Below are positions 1 through 7,592 of a stretch of DNA of 27,866 nucleotides, piece after piece. The notes under the pieces were generated by a model. The model saw only the letters and a list, made by a program, of their open reading frames with translations, did not search any database and was not told the origin of the DNA. Source of the DNA: a virus. The stretch covers positions 1-27,866 of the IMG/VR virus record IMGVR_UViG_3300008113_000290, one strand, 5' to 3'. Within the stretch, counting starts at the first letter, position 1. Each line of letters starts with the position of its first letter. The translations under genes and the position numbers were made by a program.

Positions 1-234
1 GCTATTTAAAAATTCACGTTCTTGCCCGTTTGCCAGTTCCTGTGCCTTTTGTGTTGCTACATTTGCAGCTACAGCTATTATAGTTCTACTGGCAACATCA
101 AAATTATGTGTTTGTGCTCTAAGCTGTTCGGCTTGAGAATCTGTGATTTCCTGCACACTCACAGTGCTAGGAACACTGGGTAGATAATTTAATAGCGCAA
201 CTACAGTATTGTTTTCTATACAGATATAATGCAT
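1..234 (-). CDS. Small protein after the fibre genes, possible tail-fibre assembly factor (3' part outside the window)
   Basis: The first 78 codons are present and the frame stays open to the left edge, so the C-terminus is missing. The ATG lies 2 bases after the TAA of the upstream fibre gene, and a GGAG ribosome site at 241-244 overlaps the end of that gene, so translation is probably coupled. The protein starts MHYICIENNTVVALLNYLPS and then becomes helical and rich in Ala, Gln and Glu (residues about 45-75), ending in EREFLNS at the edge. It has no signal peptide or membrane segment. Position directly behind three fibre genes fits a fibre assembly or chaperone protein, and many such proteins carry an 'R..fL.sTDW' motif whose first half could be what is seen here. 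That is inference; the deciding residues lie outside the window. Confidence 0.6.
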   Translation of the reverse strand, partial: MHYICIENNTVVALLNYLPSVPSTVSVQEITDSQAEQLRAQTHNFDVASRTIIAVAANVATQKAQELANGQEREFLNS

Positions 235-236
235 GG

Positions 237-2519
237 TTAACTCCAAATGGCCAAATAGTTTGCTGCTGGGGTGCCATTCTGTTCTGTGTTCTGAACATAT
301 ACCCTAATTCTATCGCTGAGATACGAATACTGGCATCTTAATCTATCGTTTCCATCTACTCCACCAGCAAAAGCTATAAAATGTATAGAAGGAATAAATC
401 CTATAATATTTGCCATGCTTTTTCCTGCTGGGGGGAATACATCAAAAAAGTTTGCGCCATTATTAAACGATCCCACTTGATTAGTAAATCCCGAGGTACT
501 AGACTGTTGTCCGCTGACAAAAGTATATTGAGGTAACCTACTATCTACATAAGTTTTGGTGGTAGCATGATTGTCATTCACTGGGGCACCAACCAGTGTA
601 AGATACCCAGTCATCGTATCGCCAGATTTAGCCACCCTTGCAGTGTCACTAGCAGTTATAGTTATGTTCTGTGTGCCATTAAATGCTACACCGTTAATAG
701 TTCTTGCAGTTTGTAATTGTGTTGCTGATCCTGCATTTCCAGAAACTGTACCAGTAACAGCTCCTATTAGGTTTGCAGTAATAGTTCCTGCGGCAAAATT
801 GCCACTGGCATCACGTGCTACAACTTTGCTGACGGTATTGGCGGAGGTAGCATCTACAGCTATCGTGGCATCAACTATACCATCGTAACTGGCTACAGCA
901 CCACTGGTGCTGGTATTGACCAGAGTAAGGAATGAACCTTTACGTAGCGGCTCTCTGCTGACCTGCGCCCATGCGATTGATCCCGCCTGTGCAGTCAATA
1001 CATACCCAGCTGTGCCAAGTCCTAACATTGATGTGGTTCCAGCAGCAGTTTGGAAAGGTATGGCTCCGGCGCCACCGCCTACGATATTGGTAGCTGTTGT
1101 GGCCAGGGTGGCTGTGGTAGCATTACCTAAGAAATTGTTGGCATAAACATTGTTAAATTTATATCCTGTGATTCCTAAATTTGTGGTGTTATCTCCTAGT
1201 ATTGCAGGTGCATTAGGACCTCCCAACGATAGTGCAGTTGCAGAATCAACAAATGATACATCGGGGCCACTCGGTCCCATATCAAAATTAAGTATGCCTG
1301 TGCTGGATCTTACTGTTGGCCTACCAGAATCAACAAACATCCTCAGCTGGCCGGCACTACCTATATAAACTCCAGTATTAGTCACGTTTAGATCGACTAA
1401 TGTTCCTAGTTGTTGAAGACTACTTTGAATAACTGTAGAATTTAAGGTATCACCAGTAAGTGTACCAGCTGCTGAGGTCACAGTAATATTACTAGTTCCA
1501 TTGAAATTCACACCGTTGATCTGTCTTGGTGTAGCTAACTGTGTAGCTGAATTTGCATTTCCGGTAAGTGTAGCTCCTACAAATGTATTAGCCTGTACAA
1601 TATTAAATGAACTTGTACCAGACCCAGCAGTCACATTACCAGTGACGTTGCCAACAAGGTCCGCTGAAATAGTGCCTGCTGAAAATCCCCCCTCTGAATT
1701 TCTAGCTACCAATTTACCTACAACATTTGAGGAAGTAGCATCTACACTCCATGTGGTCTCTGAACCGCCGTCAAAATCAGTACCGAAAATGTACGTGCCT
1801 CGAACTAATTTGTTTGTTGTAGAAGATTTTATCGTGATGTTTTGCTGACCGTCAAAAGATATACCGTTTATGGTCCTCGCCGTGCTGAGCTTATCTGCGC
1901 TACCGGCATTACCTGTTATATCACCTTTGATTTTAGCGGTCGCAGAAAGATTTATACCTGTTATCAGATTGTTTTCAATTCCTGCAACTGCATTAGAAGG
2001 ATTGATGGTAAATGCCTGTGTTGTACAAATAGCCAAGGCAGTGCCGTTGGTCTCTAAAATTATCACAGGTCTAGGAGCACCTGAAGAATCGTCTAAGGAG
2101 GTAGCCCTGGCTCTAGTAACTCCGAACCCTGACACTGCTTCTGGACCAATAAAGGTCCAAGCAGAACCTGTGTAAATCTTAAGTTGATTGGCAGTAGTGT
2201 CTAACCACAATGCGCCTGCATTAGCATCAGTGGGGGCAGTTGTGCTTAACACCGCAGCACCTATAGGGTTCCAATTCACACCGTCATAGACGTAGGTTAA
2301 GTTGGTAGTGGTGTTGAACCAAATCTGTCCCTGCAATGGTCTCGATGGTGGTGATTGGTTGGCAAAATTTTCCAACAAGAAAACAAAATTTTCATTTTGT
2401 GTTTCGCCGTAACCTACGTAGTTTCTACCAACTAGGCCCAGACTAGTGGAGGTGTCGATAGTTCCATCTTCTAGAACTATTAATTGCGCCCCACTGAATT
2501 TATTGACTATATAGGCCAT
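237..2519 (-). CDS. Tail fibre-like protein with N-terminal anchor, 28-residue repeats and distinct C-terminal head
   Basis: This 760-residue protein is probably a peripheral baseplate fibre. Residues 1-190 form the anchor module shared with the two upstream fibre genes (GRNYVGYGE..NEN, LLENFA, GQIWF, GALWLDTT.NQLKIYTG). The shaft contains three copies of a 28-residue unit, GNA.SA..L.T.R.INGV.F.G..NITI, at residues 203-230, 320-347 and 594-621, and between them related blocks with VDATS.N.V.K.VAR. A tail-fibre-type motif ATTKTYVDSR lies near residue 650. The last 95 residues (FPPAGKSMANIIGFIPSIHF... to NYLAIWS) look like a globular head and are the likeliest receptor-binding part. The ATG is supported by AGGAG at 2528-2532, 8 bases upstream. 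Function is inferred from architecture and from the position after the baseplate genes. Confidence 0.85.
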   Translation of the reverse strand: MAYIVNKFSGAQLIVLEDGTIDTSTSLGLVGRNYVGYGETQNENFVFLLENFANQSPPSRPLQGQIWFNTTTNLTYVYDGVNWNPIGAAVLSTTAPTDANAGALWLDTTANQLKIYTGSAWTFIGPEAVSGFGVTRARATSLDDSSGAPRPVIILETNGTALAICTTQAFTINPSNAVAGIENNLITGINLSATAKIKGDITGNAGSADKLSTARTINGISFDGQQNITIKSSTTNKLVRGTYIFGTDFDGGSETTWSVDATSSNVVGKLVARNSEGGFSAGTISADLVGNVTGNVTAGSGTSSFNIVQANTFVGATLTGNANSATQLATPRQINGVNFNGTSNITVTSAAGTLTGDTLNSTVIQSSLQQLGTLVDLNVTNTGVYIGSAGQLRMFVDSGRPTVRSSTGILNFDMGPSGPDVSFVDSATALSLGGPNAPAILGDNTTNLGITGYKFNNVYANNFLGNATTATLATTATNIVGGGAGAIPFQTAAGTTSMLGLGTAGYVLTAQAGSIAWAQVSREPLRKGSFLTLVNTSTSGAVASYDGIVDATIAVDATSANTVSKVVARDASGNFAAGTITANLIGAVTGTVSGNAGSATQLQTARTINGVAFNGTQNITITASDTARVAKSGDTMTGYLTLVGAPVNDNHATTKTYVDSRLPQYTFVSGQQSSTSGFTNQVGSFNNGANFFDVFPPAGKSMANIIGFIPSIHFIAFAGGVDGNDRLRCQYSYLSDRIRVYVQNTEQNGTPAANYLAIWS
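657..1913 (-). repeat. Three copies of an 84-base/28-residue shaft repeat in the 760-residue fibre
   Basis: Copies lie at 1830-1913, 1479-1562 and 657-740. Each is exactly 28 codons and encodes GNA.SA..L.T.R.INGV.F.G..NITI. Copies two and three are most alike (SATQL, INGV.FNGT). The bases have diverged much more than the amino acids, so this is a structural repeat kept by selection and not a recent DNA duplication. A longer unit surrounds it: the block with VDATS and K.VAR precedes copies two and three. Such units suggest a repetitive beta-structured shaft. Confidence 0.85.
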
Positions 2520-2539
2520 TTATGCCGCTCCTGTATTCA

Positions 2540-4387
2540 TTATGGTGGTAAAGTTAAATCAGTCTGCCAGACCCATGCACCTGTCACTATTTGAAAAGTT
2601 TTAATAATCCTGGTAGTAGAAACACTTGCTGCTGCGATAGTAGCTGTGGAAAAAGCAATACTGGTCACTGCTGCTGAACTGCTACCTACTAGATCAGTTA
2701 AGAACGGATTAGTACCAACACTGGCAAGTGGATTAATTGCCAATGAGGTGCTGGAAGGATTAATTAAAGTACATAATATCCGTGCATAGGTACCATTTCT
2801 AAATTCAGCTACAGGTGCAAGATTATTCAGCACGTTGTTGATGATATATGAATTCGACTTACCATCTGATAAATCCATACTGAATATCAATGATCTCGAC
2901 TCTATAGTGATATCTACATATTCTTTGGTCGAAGCATCTTGTTGACCTATAGGGTCCTGCATGCCAGTGATTCTTGGACTTCCTATCAATACTACATTAC
3001 CAGTACCGTCTGGTTCTAATTCAATATCAAAATTAGATGATACTGTGCTAATTCTGTGATTTTCCAATCTCATCTGAGTCACCGGCGGCGCTCCAGGTCC
3101 AACATTTATCACAGTCTGTGTACCAAAGGAACTTACTCCCGGAATACTAGTGATAGCTGAACCCAAACTGTTACCATCTATGACTTTGATTCCGCCTATC
3201 TGCAGCTGTTTTCCTGCTGCTAAATTAAGATCTTCGCTTACGTCAAACACTCCGGTGGGAGGCGGACCTTCACTGGTAGATCTATAAACTATTTCTTTAT
3301 CGTAGGCAGATGAATCAGCACCGGTGGATCTAATTATAATGCCCGCCCCTGTAGCAGTGGTTTCACTGGGTGCGGCAACATTTGCCAGTGTTAGTGTTTT
3401 GTCTTCAATTGTCACATTAGCGGTGTTTATGGTAGTAGTCGTACCTTCAACTGTAAGATCTCCAGCTACCACTAAACTGCCTCCAACATTCACAGAACTT
3501 GTAAGAAATCCAGAATAAATGCTTACTGTGCGTGTGCTGGAATCTATAGCCACTGCTGTTTCTTGATCGATACCTTTTCTAACAGTGAGAAATAGATCTC
3601 TGTCACTGGCAAAGTTAGATAATTCTATATCTCCTGAGCTTACCAAGAGATTCATCTGGTTACCCGATCCTATCACTATGCCTGCATCTACGCCAACGGA
3701 TACTTGCCCATTAAACGTATTAGATGTATCTCTTCGAGCATATGTGGTAGCTACTACACCCCCTAACTGTTCTGAATTAGTACAGGTCACTCGGAACTTG
3801 ATATTAGCCAGTGTTCCTGAATTGAATCCAGGTTCTATATTACCGCTAAACCCAATAATAGCAATTTTAGGTGTAAAACTGTCTTTGGAAAAAATTCCTA
3901 AAAGTATACCATTGTTGTAAAGATATATGATAACCCTAGTTTGATTTAGTGTGTCTAAAATACTAGCAACTTCTAGTCCGCTTTTACCCTGCGCTGTGGA
4001 ATACGATGGTCCAATTAATATAGGCTGTGTTCCATCAAAGAAGTATAACTGAGCACCAACATCGTCAAACCATAGATCACCTATAGATAATGTTTCAGGT
4101 TGTGTGCTGGAAATTGTAGCAGAACTTACCGGAATAAATGCCGTTCCATTATATACCTTGAGTTTATTTTCTGCATTATCAAACCAAACTTGACCTTTGA
4201 GTGGATGTAAGGGTGCTGAGGTACTGGCAAAATTTTCTAGTATTTTCACTAGATTTTCATTAAATGCTTCGCCGAATCCACTGTAATTTTTGCCTATCAG
4301 TGTGATATCTGTAGATAGTGTATCTATCTGCCCATCGGCTACTGTGGCTATAATCGTTCCGTCGGTTTTATTTATTTGATATGCCAT
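2540..4387 (-). CDS. Tail fibre-like protein with shared N-terminal anchor
   Basis: This 615-residue protein is the middle one of three anchor-sharing fibre-like proteins. Residues 1-190 carry the anchor (GKNYSGFGE, NENLVKILENFAS, GQVWFDN, GDLWFDD) and end in FSKDSFTPK, which also occurs in the upstream 835-residue paralogue. The shaft contains VEGTTTTINTANVTIEDKT near residues 307-330, a pattern common in phage fibres that precedes beta-rich shafts, and DASTKEYVD at 483-491, a motif often found near fibre tips or trimerisation points. The C-terminal 110 residues are small and Ala/Ser/Thr-rich, with no recognised receptor-binding fold. AGAGA at 4394-4398 lies 6 bases before the ATG, and 13 bases separate the gene from its neighbour. 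It is probably a baseplate-attached fibre or fibre linker; receptor unknown. Confidence 0.85.
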   Translation of the reverse strand: MAYQINKTDGTIIATVADGQIDTLSTDITLIGKNYSGFGEAFNENLVKILENFASTSAPLHPLKGQVWFDNAENKLKVYNGTAFIPVSSATISSTQPETLSIGDLWFDDVGAQLYFFDGTQPILIGPSYSTAQGKSGLEVASILDTLNQTRVIIYLYNNGILLGIFSKDSFTPKIAIIGFSGNIEPGFNSGTLANIKFRVTCTNSEQLGGVVATTYARRDTSNTFNGQVSVGVDAGIVIGSGNQMNLLVSSGDIELSNFASDRDLFLTVRKGIDQETAVAIDSSTRTVSIYSGFLTSSVNVGGSLVVAGDLTVEGTTTTINTANVTIEDKTLTLANVAAPSETTATGAGIIIRSTGADSSAYDKEIVYRSTSEGPPPTGVFDVSEDLNLAAGKQLQIGGIKVIDGNSLGSAITSIPGVSSFGTQTVINVGPGAPPVTQMRLENHRISTVSSNFDIELEPDGTGNVVLIGSPRITGMQDPIGQQDASTKEYVDITIESRSLIFSMDLSDGKSNSYIINNVLNNLAPVAEFRNGTYARILCTLINPSSTSLAINPLASVGTNPFLTDLVGSSSAAVTSIAFSTATIAAASVSTTRIIKTFQIVTGAWVWQTDLTLPP

Positions 4388-4400
4388 TCTTGTTCTCTAA

Positions 4401-6908
4401 TTAAAATTGCGGTGGTCCGGATCGAATAATATAATTTATTGTAAGAAACGGATTCATAATACCTATCGAAGTCACTCCACTCAAGTTCATTGAAATTGCT
4501 ACCGATATCGTATGACTATTACTGATAGTCCAGATCGAGCCGGAACCACTGACAATAGTAGTGCCGGGAGTAATTCCAACTCCCGATAGTGTAGCCCCAG
4601 GTGCGACAGTACCGAAACTCAAAGTTACGACAGTAAGTGTTGTACCACTGATAGTTCCCGTGATGGTTGCTACTAATGGTTTTTTAATACCACCTGAATC
4701 TTTGAGGTATTGTGCTTGACCCGGAGCAGTCGGACCCAATCCTGTTGTAGCAGCCGGATCAACAGTTGTTGATACTGATATAGCTGAATAATCTTGTGTG
4801 CCAGAACTCAGTGTATGACTGTGCTCTGGCAGATTGGCTAGCGTAAGCGTACTTGAGCTTTGTCCGGCGCTGCCGCCTAAAGTGGTTGCCTGCACATCAG
4901 GCACACGTCCTGTTGTTCCGCCTCCTGCATCCAAGTTGGTTCCGCCTGCAGGAACAGTGCCGGCATTGTCCATGTTATCCTTGCCCAAGGCAAATCTTCC
5001 GCGTAGGTCTGGCAGTCTAAAAGTACCAACTCCGATCAATACTGCTATTCCATTATATGTTGTACCTATTACGTCATACAACGCTGAAAATTTTGTTCTT
5101 TCAATTTCTGAACCGTCGCAGAATAAGAATCCGTACGGTGCGTTTGCGCCAGCATAAGGAATAATTCCACCAATAGGAATGCCTAAATCTCCCACAAACG
5201 TGTCTCGACTCTGTTTTAATAATCCTGTAGATACAATCGTAGTGGTTGCTGTGCCTATTCCCGATCCAGGGCCGGTAGCAACAAACCCAAGTCCTACGGT
5301 GTTAGATGCAGCACCGATAGTGGTAAAATCTGTAGCGGGAATACTGGGAATTCCGGGTGCACCAGGAGTAGCAGGTCCAATTGAAGCTATTGTATAAGTT
5401 GTACCTATAACATAATTACCAGATGACACTGTAGCAACAGTAGCTGACGCGGCAGCCACACTAGCTCTGTAAGTTAGTATAAAATCATTGCTTTTTGAAA
5501 CTAAAGGATTTGGTTCCGCTTTGCTTGCAATTAGGTTGGCAGTCAATGAAGTATTGAATACTTTGGTATAACTTCCAAACTGTCCATCAAATTGCACAGC
5601 TGGACTTATCACATCGCCTGCTAGTTGAAAACTTGTGATTTTTGTGAGACTGGTAGCGGTATTAGCATTACCACTAATATTTCCAGATAACACGCCTTGA
5701 ATATCATCTGCTATGATTGTTTTAGCTCTAATAGTCTTCCAACGTTTAAGACTAGAACCTAGATCATATATTTCTGTGGTCTTGGGTTGTAGGTTATTGA
5801 CCTGTGCAGTACCTGTGATATCGACACCACCTCCTACTATGAGGTTTTTTGTAACAGCAGCACCGCCAGCAGTTCTGAAACTTCCGTTATTTAAATTAGT
5901 ACTGGCTGTATTGTTTGTGACTATAATCGAACCAGTAAGGGTGAGACTACCGTCGATATCTAGAGCTTGGCTAGGAGTAGCCTGATTAATACCCACTCTG
6001 TTATCTACTATTTTTAAAATCGTAGAAGGAATTCCGTCTTGGTTGGTTTGAATATCTATTGAACTACCAGCGGCACTGTTGTATATTTTAGCTGCTGTGG
6101 CAGTGGTACCAATGTTAAAAGTGCCATCAACTCCAACTGTAATACCATTGTTATTTCTTATATTAAATGCAAAATCAGTGGTATTGATGATGTCAGATCT
6201 CAAGAATTTTCCTGACTCTACTTCAACTCCTCCGACATTTAGTGCATTAGCACGAGTAGCTGTGCCAAATAATATCGGTTCAAATCCTCCAATAAATTCT
6301 GCGATCTCAGGTGCAGTGCTGGGATCAGATATGTTAATTCCAGAACGCACAACATTAAAACCAGATATTATAGTCTTAGGAGTAAAACTGTCCTTGCTAA
6401 AAATAATCACCGGTATATCTGCAATGTAGAAAACAAGAATAAATCTATCAATGTTGTCGGAGTCTGCGACCTTTTCAACCACAGGACCGTATCTTAGTCC
6501 ATCAACAGCACTTTCTGATGGTCCTACCAAAATCCAGCGTGTGCCTGTGAAAATACGCAGTTGTTGGTTGGTAGTATCTACCCATAATTCTCCTACCTTA
6601 CTGGCTGCCACCGATGGCTCGCTTACACCTTTTTGTATTCCCGAAGCTGCTTTCCAAGCGGTGTTGTCCCAGATCTGTAGGACACCGTCAGTGCTGTTGT
6701 ACCATAATTGTCCTTCGATAGGATTTATAGGTTCGTCAGCAGAAGCAAAATTTTCTAATAGTGCTAGAAAATTTTCAGCAATGATCTGGCCATAGCCTGT
6801 GACATTTCTACCCGGAAACTTTAGACTGGTGTCAGTGCTGGAGGTATTATCAAACACCGTTATGGGTGTTTTATTTTCTTTATCTGTGAAATTGACTGAA
6901 TATGGCAT
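4401..6908 (-). CDS. Tail fibre protein with phage tail-collar domain (short-tail-fibre-like)
   Basis: The 835-residue protein starts with the fibre anchor (residues 1-190: GRNVTGYGQ, LLENFAS, GQLWYN, GELWVDTTNQQL, FSKDSFTPK). Its distal part contains a clear Tail_Collar domain at about 575-645: GIIPYAG....GFLFCDGSEI, YDVIGTTYNG and TFRLPDLRGRFALG. LPEHSH follows, with H696-S-H698. T4 gp12 binds metal through an HxH motif in its trimeric tip, so the same role is likely here. The C-terminus NPFLTINYIIRSG is also typical of the family. Two extra modules stand out: residues about 493-552 (TDFTTIGA..N.VG..F.ATG, split by a Pro/Gly insert) and about 746-811, placed between the collar core and its last strand. 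AGAGG at 6917-6921 supports the ATG. The likely role is irreversible surface binding; the receptor is unknown. Confidence 0.9.
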   Translation of the reverse strand: MPYSVNFTDKENKTPITVFDNTSSTDTSLKFPGRNVTGYGQIIAENFLALLENFASADEPINPIEGQLWYNSTDGVLQIWDNTAWKAASGIQKGVSEPSVAASKVGELWVDTTNQQLRIFTGTRWILVGPSESAVDGLRYGPVVEKVADSDNIDRFILVFYIADIPVIIFSKDSFTPKTIISGFNVVRSGINISDPSTAPEIAEFIGGFEPILFGTATRANALNVGGVEVESGKFLRSDIINTTDFAFNIRNNNGITVGVDGTFNIGTTATAAKIYNSAAGSSIDIQTNQDGIPSTILKIVDNRVGINQATPSQALDIDGSLTLTGSIIVTNNTASTNLNNGSFRTAGGAAVTKNLIVGGGVDITGTAQVNNLQPKTTEIYDLGSSLKRWKTIRAKTIIADDIQGVLSGNISGNANTATSLTKITSFQLAGDVISPAVQFDGQFGSYTKVFNTSLTANLIASKAEPNPLVSKSNDFILTYRASVAAASATVATVSSGNYVIGTTYTIASIGPATPGAPGIPSIPATDFTTIGAASNTVGLGFVATGPGSGIGTATTTIVSTGLLKQSRDTFVGDLGIPIGGIIPYAGANAPYGFLFCDGSEIERTKFSALYDVIGTTYNGIAVLIGVGTFRLPDLRGRFALGKDNMDNAGTVPAGGTNLDAGGGTTGRVPDVQATTLGGSAGQSSSTLTLANLPEHSHTLSSGTQDYSAISVSTTVDPAATTGLGPTAPGQAQYLKDSGGIKKPLVATITGTISGTTLTVVTLSFGTVAPGATLSGVGITPGTTIVSGSGSIWTISNSHTISVAISMNLSGVTSIGIMNPFLTINYIIRSGPPQF

Positions 6909-6911
6909 CTA

Positions 6912-7559
6912 TTATACCTCTGTGAAACCAGTTAGACTCTGCACACGTATGGTGTAATCGATCTGTAGCAATCTGTTCAAGCTCTTTTGAACAGGATGAA
7001 ACACTACATGAGTTAATAATTTACCGGTGCCGCTGGGACTGTAACTAACTAGTCCAAGTTCATCAAAAACGAAGTTTCCGTTCATATCTACTGAATTATC
7101 AAAGGCCTGTTGTTCCAGGGGTTCTCCGTAATCAAGCAAACAACTGATCAATATATCGCTATACGTAGCACCACTGACATGTCTTACCTGCATGAGATTT
7201 CTAGCAGGATCTGCATTTTCAATAGCATTTTGATCTACAACTTTCACATAGGTTTGATTGTAAAGGCTGGAATTCACTCCTATTGTATTAGGTGTTAGAT
7301 ACGTAATCAAGCCAGTTGGGTCTACGATAGTACCGCCAGATCCAAATACCATTTGATAAACTGTACCTTGTCCTTGATTACTGAGACTTTGAACCATTGC
7401 CACACTCATATTTTCATAATGTATAGCGTTACGTTTGTCAATAAACACTTCTTTGGTGTTGGGATCAAAGATCTTGATGTGTCCTTCAAAATGGAAACCG
7501 CCCGTTTCGTTGGGGCGAGACTGGGGGATCTCTGGGATTTTTGATTGATTTTCTGACAT
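6912..7559 (-). CDS. Conserved small virion/baseplate protein of marine T4-like phages, function unknown
   Basis: The protein has about 215 residues from the chosen start. The text resembles a conserved structural protein of marine T4-like phages, which I recognise by pattern only: FEGHIKIFDP, NAIHYENMS, VFGSGGT, SLYNQTYVK and LLTHVVFHPVQKSLNR. It has no membrane segment or signal peptide. An in-frame ATG lies further upstream at 7581-7583 (eight codons longer), but that start has no ribosome site and would lie upstream of the start point expected from the late promoter motif at 7585-7592. The ATG at 7557-7559 has AGAG at 7566-7569 with 6 bases spacing, so I chose it. Its place between the giant protein and the fibres suggests an attachment or wedge-fibre adaptor role (inference). 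Confidence 0.85.
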   Translation of the reverse strand: MSENQSKIPEIPQSRPNETGGFHFEGHIKIFDPNTKEVFIDKRNAIHYENMSVAMVQSLSNQGQGTVYQMVFGSGGTIVDPTGLITYLTPNTIGVNSSLYNQTYVKVVDQNAIENADPARNLMQVRHVSGATYSDILISCLLDYGEPLEQQAFDNSVDMNGNFVFDELGLVSYSPSGTGKLLTHVVFHPVQKSLNRLLQIDYTIRVQSLTGFTEV

Positions 7560-7584
7560 TTTATTCTCTGTTGAATTCATCATA

Positions 7585-7592
7585 TATTTATC
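7585..7592 (-). promoter_or_regulatory. T4-type late promoter motif GATAAATA
   Basis: The motif differs from the T4 late consensus TATAAATA at the first base only. It overlaps the TAA stop of the giant gene. With the usual spacing of T4 late promoters, transcription would start near 7579, about 20 bases before the ATG at 7559. This would allow the small virion protein and the fibres to be expressed without reading the 13.8-kb gene upstream. It is a sequence match only. Confidence 0.5.

Noticed and set aside
571-6795. Many open frames of 60-116 codons on the plus strand opposite the fibre genes, for example 571-888, 4834-5157, 6079-6429
   Set aside because: They mirror the codon pattern of the fibre genes, have Val/Pro/Leu-rich translations without family patterns, and would require a reversed operon. 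Treated as antisense shadows.
237-6908. Diversity-generating retroelement acting on a fibre tip
   Set aside because: There is no reverse transcriptase and no template/variable repeat pair with adenine-biased differences in the window. The fibre C-termini do not look like C-type lectin variable regions.
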